From assembly GCA_964512305.1 (NCBI GenBank), contig CAZEIW010000157.1, forward strand, positions 1-8,399: a stretch of DNA of 8,399 nucleotides, written 5' to 3'. Position numbers and translations under genes: made by a program. The DNA is from CAZEIW01 sp964512305. Its GTDB lineage: Bacteria; Pseudomonadota; Gammaproteobacteria; Burkholderiales; Burkholderiaceae_F. A model generated the notes under the pieces. That model made no database searches and was not told the origin of the DNA. It saw nothing but the letters and a program-made list of their open reading frames with translations. Positions within the stretch are counted from its first letter, which is position 1. Each line of letters starts with the position of its first letter. Positions 1-7,172 of this stretch are shown here, one piece after another.

Positions 1-207
1 CCGCATCGTGTAGGCGCCGAGCGCGGTGCCGCCCCCTCCCCCTCCCCCTCCCCCTCCCCCGCCTCCGCCGCCGCCGCAGGCGGCGAGCAGCAGCGCGCCC
101 GCCAGTGCCGCGTAAAGCAGCCTGTGGCTCCCCTCTCCCGCTTGCGGGAGAGGGGTGGGGGTGAGGGTCGTTGCGGGAGAGGGGCGCAATTCGGCGCTTC
201 GATTCAT
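1..207 (-). CDS. Putative exported lipoprotein, N-terminal 69 residues only
   Basis: This frame runs off the left edge, so only the N-terminus is visible. The ATG at 207 overlaps the amylase TGA as ATGA, which suggests translational coupling and makes this the last visible gene of the mal operon. Residues 30-43 are a hydrophobic signal segment ending in the lipobox LAAC, with the lipidated cysteine at residue 44. Sixteen consecutive glycines follow (45-60), then TALGAYTMR. A Gly-rich tether after the lipid cysteine is typical of surface or periplasmic lipoproteins. Residues about 10-27 are encoded by a REP-like repeat (LTPTPLPQAGEG), which gives an unusually long, poorly charged n-region. The native start may therefore have been displaced, and a non-ATG start nearer the hydrophobic segment is possible. 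The context suggests a second starch-active enzyme such as a pullulanase-type lipoprotein, but nothing visible proves that. The lipoprotein call is fairly sure; the function is unknown. Confidence 0.6.
   Translation of the reverse strand, partial: MNRSAELRPSPATTLTPTPLPQAGEGSHRLLYAALAGALLLAACGGGGGGGGGGGGGGGGTALGAYTMR
28..75. repeat. CCCCCT hexamer microsatellite coding for a Gly16 tract
   Basis: Positions 32-60 are nearly five perfect tandem CCCCCT units, extended on both sides by GCC and TCC triplets. On the minus strand the stretch 75-28 reads as 16 glycine codons directly after the lipobox cysteine of the lipoprotein. Changes by whole hexamers would lengthen or shorten the linker by two residues without breaking the frame. 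Confidence 0.85.
128..168 (+). repeat. REP-like palindromic element, copy A
   Basis: The core 130-155 is a perfect inverted repeat with 12-bp arms (CCCCTCTCCCGC and its complement) around a TT centre. It is followed by the tail TGGGGGTGAGGGT (156-168). Positions 128-168 are identical over 41 bp to copy B at 1915-1955. This copy lies inside the minus-strand lipoprotein frame and is read there as LTPTPLPQAGEG. The architecture (GC-rich palindrome plus a conserved asymmetric tail) is that of REP/BIME-type non-coding repeats. No transposase is present in the window. Confidence 0.85.
171..184 (+). repeat. Half copy of the REP-like element
   Basis: TTGCGGGAGAGGGG repeats the right arm of the REP palindrome just 3 bp after copy A. 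Like copy C (1981-2023), it is followed within a few bases by TTCGGCGCT (190-198; 2025-2033 at copy C). Copy A plus this half copy look like the remnant of a composite pair from which the second left arm was lost. Confidence 0.55.
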
Positions 208-1892
208 TGTGCTTTCTCGAGCAGCACGACCCCACGCGGTCCGACCATCAGCTTGACGGCGCCGCCGGCGACGACGGCGTTCGCGCCGCTGTAGGCGTCG
301 TGCACTTTGTCGCCGTCGGCGAACGTGTCGCCGACCGGTATCGAGTCGGCCCCGGCGGCATCGAGCGCGACCACGACGCGGTCCTCGCCGTCGACGCGCC
401 GGAACACGTACGGATGCTCGGAGATCCGGGTATGCGCGCCGCGCGCCAGCGCGACGTGGCGGGCGCGGAAGCCGCCGAGCTTGCGCCAGTGCTCGAGCAG
501 CTCGCGGTCGATGGTCGCCCAGTTCATGTCCGAGCGCGTCGCCTGCTGCTTGTCGCCCGGCGTGAACGGTCCCGGCGGGCGCGCGGTCTCGTCGCCGTAG
601 TAGATCTGCACGCCGCCGGGCGCGAGCATCAGCAGCTCCGCACCCTCGTACAGGTGCTTGCGGTCGAACAGCTCGGTGTCGTGCGAGGACAGGTACGACA
701 GCACGTTGTGGGTCGCCGGATGCGCCAGCAGCTTCGCGTACTCGGCGAACAGCTTGTCGGCGCGCCCGGTGTCCAGCTTCGGCAGCGCCGCCTTTTCCGC
801 CCCGTCCTGGAAGTCGAAGTTGATCATGTTGTCGAAGCCGGCGTCGAAGCTTGGCGAGCGTCCGGGCCCGTGACCCCAATACTCGCCGGTCATCCAGAAG
901 GGCGCCGTGTCGACGGCGCCGCCGGGGTGGGCGGCCTTCCAGTCGGCCAGCGCCGCGACGCCGGCCTTCTTCAGCGCGCGCCACGAGTCGGGCTCGACGT
1001 GCTTCACGGTGTCGCAGCGGAACCCGTCGATGCCGAAGTCGCGTACCCATTGGGTCAGCCATGTCACCAGGTAGTCGCGCACGGTGGCGCCCGGGATCGG
1101 CTTGGCGCGCGTGTCGGGCTTGTTGGCGAAGAAGGGCGGCAGGTCGACCGGTTTCGGCGATTCGGTCTTGAAGTCCGGCAGGTAGGCGAGCTGCTTGGTG
1201 TACTCGGTGTTGCCGCCTTCGTCATAGCCGCGCAGGCCGGCCCGGATCCAGTCCTTGCCCCACCAGTCGAGCCATTTCATGCTGTTGTAGTCGATGAAGC
1301 TGTGATAGTTGTTGAGCGTCGCCTTCTCCCAGCCGTCCCACACGACGCCCACCTTGAACTCGGTCAGATCGCGCAGCGATCCGTAGCCCGGGTGGTTCAT
1401 CACGACGTCGAACAGCACGCGGATGCCCTGCGCGTGCGCCGCGTCGACGAAGGCGCGCAGCTCGTCGTCGGTGCCCATGTTCTTGTCGAGCACCGTGTAG
1501 TCGAGCGCGTAGTAGCCGTGGTACGAGTAGTGCTTGAACTCCTTGTTGCCGCCGACCACCCAGCCGTGGATCTGCTCGTACGGCGCCGTGATCCAGATCG
1601 CGTTGACCCCCAGGTCGCGGAACCAGCCCTCGTCGACCTTCGCCTTCAGGCCGGCGAGGTCGCCGCCGTGGAACGTGCCGATCTCCTGCTGGCCGTCGCG
1701 CTCGCGCCCGTAGCTGCCGTCGTTGGCGGGATTGCCGTCGAGGAAGCGGTCGGTCATCACGAAGTAGACGATGGGGTTATCGGCGAAGGAGCCGCCGCCA
1801 ACAGGTGCCGCCGCGGCCAGGCCGAGCGTGCAGCACGCCAGGCAGACCGCGAGCGAGCGGGCGACGGACGCGAAGATGCTGCGCAACTTCAT
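204..1892 (-). CDS. Periplasmic GH13 alpha-amylase, MalS-like
   Basis: This is a 562-residue retaining alpha-amylase that hydrolyses alpha-1,4 bonds of starch or maltodextrins outside the cytoplasm. Residues 1-29 form a Sec signal peptide (KLR n-region, hydrophobic core, cut near LAAAA/PV). All four GH13 regions are present: I, DVVMNH 162-167; II, GFRCDTVKH 290-298 with the nucleophile Asp294; III, TGEYWGHG with acid/base Glu337; IV, SSHD with Asp405. The region II/III wording (DTVKHVE, FWMTGEYWGHG) resembles E. coli MalS (subfamily GH13_19 as I recall it), though this protein is shorter than MalS (about 676 residues). The C-terminal 90 residues fit a beta-sandwich domain C. The frame stays open upstream to 1988 through a REP repeat, but I chose the ATG at 1892 because it gives a clean signal peptide and has AGGAGA (1907-1902) 9 nt upstream. 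It follows malG after 139 bp and overlaps the next gene by 4 bp. Its substrate range is not proven. Confidence 0.92.
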   Translation of the reverse strand: MKLRSIFASVARSLAVCLACCTLGLAAAAPVGGGSFADNPIVYFVMTDRFLDGNPANDGSYGRERDGQQEIGTFHGGDLAGLKAKVDEGWFRDLGVNAIWITAPYEQIHGWVVGGNKEFKHYSYHGYYALDYTVLDKNMGTDDELRAFVDAAHAQGIRVLFDVVMNHPGYGSLRDLTEFKVGVVWDGWEKATLNNYHSFIDYNSMKWLDWWGKDWIRAGLRGYDEGGNTEYTKQLAYLPDFKTESPKPVDLPPFFANKPDTRAKPIPGATVRDYLVTWLTQWVRDFGIDGFRCDTVKHVEPDSWRALKKAGVAALADWKAAHPGGAVDTAPFWMTGEYWGHGPGRSPSFDAGFDNMINFDFQDGAEKAALPKLDTGRADKLFAEYAKLLAHPATHNVLSYLSSHDTELFDRKHLYEGAELLMLAPGGVQIYYGDETARPPGPFTPGDKQQATRSDMNWATIDRELLEHWRKLGGFRARHVALARGAHTRISEHPYVFRRVDGEDRVVVALDAAGADSIPVGDTFADGDKVHDAYSGANAVVAGGAVKLMVGPRGVVLLEKAQ

Positions 1893-1914
1893 GGGGATGG
1901 ATCTCCTCGCTCGT

Positions 1915-1955
1915 CTCCCCTCTCCCGCTTGCGGGAGAGGGGTGGGGGTGAGGGT
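1915..1955 (+). repeat. REP-like palindromic element, copy B
   Basis: The core is the perfect palindrome 1917-1942 with 12-bp arms and a TT centre, followed by the tail TGGGGGTGAGGGT (1943-1955). It is identical to copy A over 41 bp. It lies in the malG-amylase gap, just upstream of the amylase ribosome binding site, and faces copy C tail to tail. Confidence 0.87.
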
Positions 1956-1980
1956 TGCGGGCAAGGTCGCCAGCGCGTAT

Positions 1981-2023
1981 GCCCTCACCCCCGGCCCCTC
2001 TCCCGCAAGCGGGAGAGGGGAGA
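1981..2023 (-). repeat. REP-like palindromic element, copy C (inverted)
   Basis: The core 1995-2020 is the same palindrome with an AA centre, so this copy is reversed relative to A and B. Its tail (1982-1994) has two bases where B has one (CC against T in the same orientation). It starts about 10 bp after the malG stop codon. B and C together form a 107-bp BIME-like inverted pair separated by about 26 bp, which could fold as two hairpins or as one long hairpin in the transcript. Confidence 0.87.
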
Positions 2024-2031
2024 TTTCGGCG

Positions 2032-2922
2032 CTAGCCTTTGACTCCGCCGGCGGTCAGGCCGGAGACGATCCAGCGCTGGGCCAGCAGGAACACGATCGT
2101 GATCGGCAGCCCGGACAGCACGGCAGCGGCGGCGAAGTCGCCCCACAGGTACTTCTGCTGGTACAGGTAGTACTGCGAGCCCACGGCCAGCGTCAGGTTG
2201 CCCTCCTGCCGCAGCAGGATCGAGGCGATCGGGTACTCGTTGACCCCGCTGATGAACGCGATCACGAACACGACCATCAGGATCGGCACCGCCATCGGCA
2301 GCAGCACGTAGCGGAAGGCCTGGAACAGCGTCGCGCCGTCGACCTTCGCGCATTCCTCGATCTCGCCCGGGATCGTGTCGTAGTAGCCGCGGATGGTCCA
2401 GATGTGCATCACGACCCCGCCCAGGTAGGCCAGGATCACGCCGGCATGCGTCTCGACCCCCAGCCAGGGCACGTAGGTTCCGATCGCATCGAGGATCGCG
2501 AACAGCGCGACCAGCGCCAGCACCGACGGGAACATCTGCAGCAGCAGCATCGTGCTCAAGACCTGCGACTTGAAGCGGAAGCGCAGCCGCGCGAACGCGT
2601 AGGCGGCGGTGGTCGAGATCGCCACGATCAGGGCCGACGAGATCGCTGCGATCTTGACCGAGTTCCACAGCCAGTGCAGCACCGGGAACGGCGGCAGGAC
2701 CAGGCCGCCGTCGGCGTCCTGGTACGAGATCCCGAACGCGAGCTTCCAGTGCTCCAGGCTGATGTTCTTCGGAATCAGGCTGCCGACCGCGAGGTTGCCC
2801 GGCCGCAGCGAGATCGAGACGATCGCCACCAGCGGCGTCATCACGACCACGATCAGCGCGATCAGCACCCCGTGCGCGGCCAGTATCCGCCACCGGTGCT
2901 GCCTGCCGACGACGATGGGCAT
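2032..2922 (-). CDS. malG: Maltose/maltodextrin ABC transporter permease MalG
   Basis: This inner-membrane subunit pairs with MalF to form the translocation path for maltose and maltodextrins. Its length, 296 residues, is the same as E. coli MalG. It starts with a transmembrane helix (about 14-37). The MetI-like permease core follows (about 85-285) with further helices near 90-110, 121-145, 160-180, 205-228 and 263-282. The cytoplasmic EAA loop, which docks on MalK, is EIEECAKVDGATLFQAFRY at 187-205. The C-terminus GLTAGGVKG resembles known MalG tails. The ATG at 2922 lies 3 bp after the malF stop, and GAGGTGA (2932-2926), which includes that stop, is a good ribosome binding site, so translation is probably coupled to malF. 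The assignment is firm; fine substrate preference is inferred from the operon. Confidence 0.97.
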   Translation of the reverse strand: MPIVVGRQHRWRILAAHGVLIALIVVVMTPLVAIVSISLRPGNLAVGSLIPKNISLEHWKLAFGISYQDADGGLVLPPFPVLHWLWNSVKIAAISSALIVAISTTAAYAFARLRFRFKSQVLSTMLLLQMFPSVLALVALFAILDAIGTYVPWLGVETHAGVILAYLGGVVMHIWTIRGYYDTIPGEIEECAKVDGATLFQAFRYVLLPMAVPILMVVFVIAFISGVNEYPIASILLRQEGNLTLAVGSQYYLYQQKYLWGDFAAAAVLSGLPITIVFLLAQRWIVSGLTAGGVKG

Positions 2923-2925
2923 CGA

Positions 2926-4503
2926 TCACCTCGCTTCCGGCCGGTTCACGCGCAGCATCCGCAGGTTCGCGAACGACAGCAGCGCCACCAGCACGAAGAT
3001 CGCAGTCGAGATCGCGGCGGCCAGCCCGAAGCGCTGGCCCGAATCCTGGAACGCGATCCGGTACGTGTAGGTCACCAGCAGGTCGGTGGTGCCGGCGGGA
3101 ACGCGGGTGTTCAGGAAGTCGGGCCGCCCGCCGGTCAACAGCTCGATCAGCATGAAGTTGTTGAAGTTGAACGCGAACGAAGCGATCAGCAGCGGCAGCA
3201 GCGGCTTGAGGATCAGCGGCGCCGTGATCTTGGAGAAGTTGCTGAGCGGCCCCGCGCCGGCGATCGCCGAGGCCTCGTACAGGTCGGCGGGGATCGCCTT
3301 GATCAGTCCGGTACAGAGCACCATCACGTACGGATAGCCGAGCCAGGTATTGACGATCAGGATCATCACCTTGGCCAGGAACGGGTCGGCGAACCAGGCG
3401 GGCTTGATTCCGAATAGCGTGCTCAGCGCCAGGTTGATCTCGCCCAGATTCTGGTTGAACAGCCCGCGGAAGATCAGGATCGAGATGAAGCCCGGCACCG
3501 CATAGGGCAGGAACAGCAGCGTCCTGTAGACGGTGCGGAACTGCAGCGCCTCCCAGTTCAGCAGCACGGCGAGCGTGCAGCCGACCGCGAGCGTGAGCAG
3601 GACCGTCAGTCCGGCGAAGGTCACGGTCCACAGGAAGATCTGCACGAACGGACCGCGGAACTCGGGGTCGTCGACCATCCGCAGGTAGTTGCCGATGCCG
3701 ATATTGACCTTGAACCCCGGCTGCAGCTGCTCGCCTTGCGGGGACTCGTAGAACCCGGTGACGAAGTTCGCCTTGTAGACGGTACCGGTGCGGGCGGCGA
3801 TCAGCTCGCCGGCGGCGCCGCCGCGACGGTAGATGGATTCCTGCGGCGCGAAATCGCGCACGCCGGCGTAGGTGACGAGCGCGCCGTCGGGCAGCCGGAT
3901 GCGCAGTTTCGACAGCACGTCGCGGCGCTTGATCACGTCGGTCATCGGCAGCGGCTCGCCGAGCGCGACGTCGGCGTCGCGCAGACGCACGGCGACGATC
4001 TCCTCCGGCGGCGTCGGCGCGATCAGCGCGAGCGACGGTGTCACGTAGGTCTGCGCATCGATCTCCGCGCGCGCCTCCGGCGTCGTCGCCTCCTCGTCCG
4101 TCTTCGGCACGAACCGCAGCCGGAATGCGCTGCCGTCGTGGTGCACGGTGAACTGGTACGACCGCCCTTCGATGGGCTGCGTGCGCTCGAGCAGGTACGC
4201 GGTCGCGCGCTCGAAGCTCAGCAGGTTGGCCGAGGAGAAGTTCGTGAAGCCGATCTGCAGCGTGTACAGGATCGGGAACACGACGAACACCGCGATCCCG
4301 GCCAGGCCGGGAAACAGGTAGCGGTAGGCCGCGTTGGCGCGGCCGAGGTAGATGTAGAACGCCAGCGAGAACAGCGCCAGCGCCGCCACCGCCCACACCG
4401 GCTCGCCCGACCGGTAGATCAGCGCCACCAGGTACAGGCAGCCGAGCGCCGCCGCGGCCGTCACCGGCCATTTCAGGATCCGGGCGAAGTCGACGCGCTC
4501 CAT
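2926..4503 (-). CDS. malF: Maltose/maltodextrin ABC transporter permease MalF
   Basis: This 525-residue inner-membrane permease subunit is close to E. coli MalF in length (514). Predicted helices lie at about 13-30, 35-53 and 63-85. Next comes a long periplasmic P2-type loop (about 86-283), the MalF hallmark that contacts the binding protein. The permease core has helices near 287-315, 327-347, 377-400, 432-455 and 493-514. The EAA loop is at 408-428 (YEASAIAGAG followed by FSKITAPL) and would dock on MalK. It forms the MalFGK2 complex with MalG (3 bp downstream) and MalK. The ATG at 4503 is the only sensible start, but no purine-rich ribosome binding site is visible before it, and a stable hairpin (4521-4572) ends about 17 nt upstream. 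Its translation may therefore be weaker than that of malE. The assignment is firm. Confidence 0.97.
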   Translation of the reverse strand: MERVDFARILKWPVTAAAALGCLYLVALIYRSGEPVWAVAALALFSLAFYIYLGRANAAYRYLFPGLAGIAVFVVFPILYTLQIGFTNFSSANLLSFERATAYLLERTQPIEGRSYQFTVHHDGSAFRLRFVPKTDEEATTPEARAEIDAQTYVTPSLALIAPTPPEEIVAVRLRDADVALGEPLPMTDVIKRRDVLSKLRIRLPDGALVTYAGVRDFAPQESIYRRGGAAGELIAARTGTVYKANFVTGFYESPQGEQLQPGFKVNIGIGNYLRMVDDPEFRGPFVQIFLWTVTFAGLTVLLTLAVGCTLAVLLNWEALQFRTVYRTLLFLPYAVPGFISILIFRGLFNQNLGEINLALSTLFGIKPAWFADPFLAKVMILIVNTWLGYPYVMVLCTGLIKAIPADLYEASAIAGAGPLSNFSKITAPLILKPLLPLLIASFAFNFNNFMLIELLTGGRPDFLNTRVPAGTTDLLVTYTYRIAFQDSGQRFGLAAAISTAIFVLVALLSFANLRMLRVNRPEAR

Positions 4504-4520
4504 GGTTGCGAGGAAGCCCG

Positions 4521-4572
4521 CCGCCCCCGGCCGCCGATGCAGCGGCGGATCATGCAGGCCGGAGGGGGGCGG
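4521..4572 (-). promoter_or_regulatory. GC-rich hairpin in the malE-malF gap
   Basis: The 81-bp gap between malE and malF can fold strongly. CCGCCCCC (4521-4528) is complementary to GGGGGCGG (4565-4572), and GGCC (4529-4532) pairs with GGCC (4557-4560), with a 4-nt bulge at 4561-4564. Inside is a second perfect 6-bp hairpin, CCGCCG-ATGCAG-CGGCGG (4531-4548), which competes for two bases. There is no U-run, so it is not a classical terminator. In E. coli the same gap carries REP hairpins that protect malE mRNA and keep malE above malF; a similar role here is inference. Confidence 0.6.
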
Positions 4573-4584
4573 AGGGTGCGACGA

Positions 4585-5778
4585 TTACTTGCCGGTCATC
4601 CGCGCCGCGGCCGCGTCGAGCGCATCCTTCGGCGACTGGCGGCCGTTGGTGATGTTCTCCAGCGCCGAGGCCATCGACGACCAGAACTTGCCCATCTCCG
4701 GAATGTTGGGCATCGGCTCGCCGCGCCGCGCGTTCTCCATCGTCGCCTTGATGTGCTCGTCGCTGGACAGCTCGGCGAAGAACGCCTTGTTGGCCGGCGT
4801 ACCCAGCGGCACGTCGGCATTGATCGTCTTCAGGCCGGCGGGGCGCATCACGTAGTTCTCGAGGAATTCCTTGGCGACGTCCTTCTGCTTGCTCGGCGCC
4901 GAGATCATGCAGCCCAGCACGCCGACGAACGGCTTGGACGCCTTGCCGGCGACATCGGGGATCGGCGCGACGCCGAAGTCGATCTTGCTCTTGCGGATGT
5001 TGTCCCACGCCCACGGGCCGGTGATCATCATCGCGACGTCACCCTTGTTGAACGCGGCTTCCATCTCGGAGTAGCCGGAGCCCTTCGGCATGACGCCGGT
5101 CTTGATCATGCTCTCGAGCGTCTCGGCACCCTTGAGCGCGCCCGGCGAATTGACGCCGACCTTGGCCGGGTCGTAATTGCCGTTGGCGTCCCTGGCGAAC
5201 ACGTAGCCGCCGCCCGCCGCCAGCAGCGGCCAGGTGAAGTACGTGTTGTTGTAGTCCCAGAGGATCGCCTTCTTGCCTTTGGCCGTCAGCTCCTTGTCGA
5301 GCTTGACCACGTCGTCGAAGCTCTTGGGCGGCGTCTTCACCAGGGCCTTGTTGTAGACGAGGCCGATCGCCTCGACCGACAGCGGGTAGCCCCACAGCTT
5401 GCCCTGGTAGGTGAACGCCTTCCACGCGGTCGGCTCGACCTCGTCCAGCACCTTCTTGGGCGGGTTGATCGGCACCACCAGGCCCGACTGCGCCCACTCG
5501 CCGAGGCGGTCGTGCGGCCAGCACCACACGTCCGGTCCCTTGCCCGCGGCCGCCGCCTGCTGGAACTTGCCCGGCGCGTCTTCGGGGTGCTCGACGGTGA
5601 CCTTCACCCCCGACGCCTTCGCGAATTCGTCACCGACCTTCTGCATGCCGTTGTAGCCCTTGTCGCCGTTGATCCAGACCAGCAGGCCGCTTTCCTGCGC
5701 CAGCGCGCTGCCGGCGAACGCGCACGCCGCGGCAATCGCCGACGCGCCGAGCAGATGCTTCCCCAACCCTGATGTCAT
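4585..5778 (-). CDS. malE: Periplasmic maltose/maltodextrin-binding protein MalE
   Basis: This 397-residue solute-binding protein (E. coli MalE has 396) captures maltose or maltodextrin in the periplasm and delivers it to MalFGK2. Residues 1-27 are a Sec signal peptide ending GSALA/Q. The mature protein begins with WINGDKGYNG (35-44) and VTVEHPEDAPGKF, nearly the E. coli sequence. Ligand-binding positions are conserved: Asp39/Lys40, Trp87 in WCWPHDR, Glu136 in SVEAIGL, Tyr180 in TYFTWP, the GPWAWDN segment (Trp256/Trp258) and Trp366. ATMENARRGEPMPNIP (346-361) is also close to E. coli. The same frame extends upstream into malK, but the ATG at 5778 gives a proper signal peptide and follows GGGAGAGG (5790-5783), a strong ribosome binding site. 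It sits 28 bp after malK. The assignment is very sure. Confidence 0.97.
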   Translation of the reverse strand: MTSGLGKHLLGASAIAAACAFAGSALAQESGLLVWINGDKGYNGMQKVGDEFAKASGVKVTVEHPEDAPGKFQQAAAAGKGPDVWCWPHDRLGEWAQSGLVVPINPPKKVLDEVEPTAWKAFTYQGKLWGYPLSVEAIGLVYNKALVKTPPKSFDDVVKLDKELTAKGKKAILWDYNNTYFTWPLLAAGGGYVFARDANGNYDPAKVGVNSPGALKGAETLESMIKTGVMPKGSGYSEMEAAFNKGDVAMMITGPWAWDNIRKSKIDFGVAPIPDVAGKASKPFVGVLGCMISAPSKQKDVAKEFLENYVMRPAGLKTINADVPLGTPANKAFFAELSSDEHIKATMENARRGEPMPNIPEMGKFWSSMASALENITNGRQSPKDALDAAAARMTGK

Positions 5779-5806
5779 GTGACCTCTCCCTATGGAACGT
5801 TTCGAA

Positions 5807-6922
<1,116 letters not shown>

Positions 6923-7007
6923 GGCAGGAGGTCTCCGGTGGCGCGTTGCCGCGCGGCGGAAGTGCCGCACAGCCCCCGACGTTGCGGGCGCCTTGTTCGA
7001 ATTGTGT

Positions 7008-7024
7008 AACTAATATACGTAGTT
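7008..7024. promoter_or_regulatory. Candidate operator dyad over the malK -10 box
   Basis: AACTAATATACGTAGTT has perfect 5-bp inverted arms (AACTA/TAGTT) around a 7-bp spacer, and it covers the predicted -10 box of the mal promoter. A repressor bound here would block the promoter. Maltose operons outside enterobacteria are often controlled by LacI-family repressors, but this dyad lacks the usual central CG of LacI-family sites, and no regulator gene is in the window. Confidence 0.35.
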
Positions 7025-7040
7025 TTCCGGCCGGCAACAA
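7012..7040 (-). promoter_or_regulatory. Candidate sigma-70 promoter of the mal operon
   Basis: On the minus strand, TTGTTG (7040-7035) is followed after 17 nt by TATATT (7017-7012), which is 5 of 6 to the -10 consensus; the -35 box keeps the TTG. Transcription would begin near 7005 and leave a leader of about 83 nt before the malK ATG. It is the best promoter-like pair upstream of malK. Confidence 0.5.
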
Positions 7041-7075
7041 GGCAGGGCCCCGCCGCAGGCGAGCCCAACAACCTC

Positions 7076-7109
7076 AAACACGCCAAGCAGTTATTGCGTT
7101 GTCGTGTTT
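7076..7109. promoter_or_regulatory. Long imperfect inverted repeat in the divergent region
   Basis: AAACACG (7076-7082) pairs with CGTGTTT (7103-7109). After one C/T mismatch, CAA (7084-7086) pairs with TTG (7099-7101), and after one bulged G (7098), GCA (7087-7089) pairs with TGC (7095-7097), leaving a 5-nt loop. That is 13 base pairs over 34 bp. It lies between divergent genes, where a terminator is not expected, and its right arm overlaps the candidate rightward -35 box, so a regulatory dyad is more likely. Confidence 0.4.
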
Positions 7110-7127
7110 ACGGTGTGTAGCAATACT
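7099..7127 (+). promoter_or_regulatory. Weak candidate promoter for the SHOCT gene
   Basis: TTGTCG (7099-7104) and AATACT (7122-7127) are separated by 17 nt; each is about 4 of 6 to the sigma-70 consensus. The start would be near 7134, giving a leader of about 120 nt. The match is weak and could arise by chance in the AT-richer part of the gap. Confidence 0.25.
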
Positions 7128-7129
7128 AC
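7117..7129. promoter_or_regulatory. Small dyad over the rightward -10 candidate
   Basis: GTAG-CAATA-CTAC is a perfect 4-bp inverted repeat with a 5-bp spacer. It overlaps the weak rightward -10 box. Like the dyad at 7008-7024, it uses TAG/CTA half-sites and contains ACTACG, so both could be targets of one regulator, but the similarity is short. Confidence 0.22.
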
Positions 7130-7172
7130 GAACCGAGGGGTAACCTCCGCTTCCCGCCGCAAACGCAGGCGG

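Noticed and set aside
1893..1988. An N-terminal extension of the amylase through REP copy B
   Set aside because: The extension is repeat-encoded (LTPTPLPQAGEG) and would bury the signal peptide; the ATG at 1892 has its own ribosome binding site.
1995..2020. REP copy C as an intrinsic terminator after malG
   Set aside because: The stem is strong but neither strand has a T-run after it, and the amylase continues in the same direction; transcript stabilisation or partial attenuation fits better.
171..2042. A 623-residue open frame on the plus strand opposite the amylase
   Set aside because: It is Arg/Val/Ala-rich with no family motifs and mirrors the codon bias of the amylase gene; the opposite strand carries all four GH13 catalytic motifs.
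1985..4471. An 828-residue minus-strand frame spanning malF and malG
   Set aside because: It is a shifted frame over two clear permease genes, composed of Arg/Ala/Gly/Asp runs; the real frames have transmembrane helices and EAA loops.
3736..5772. A 678-residue plus-strand frame opposite malE and malF
   Set aside because: It is an antisense shadow in GC-rich DNA with no recognisable domain; malE and malF are unambiguous on the other strand.
5794..5803. GGAACGTTTC as a LacI-family operator between malK and malE
   Set aside because: It is short, inside the operon 16 bp before malE, and has no promoter next to it.
7003..7020. A CRP-like site beginning TGTGTAAC
   Set aside because: The second half-site (TCACA) is missing.
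7027..7034. CCGGCCGG palindrome in the mal promoter spacer
   Set aside because: Eight-bp GC palindromes are common in DNA of this composition; there is no further support.
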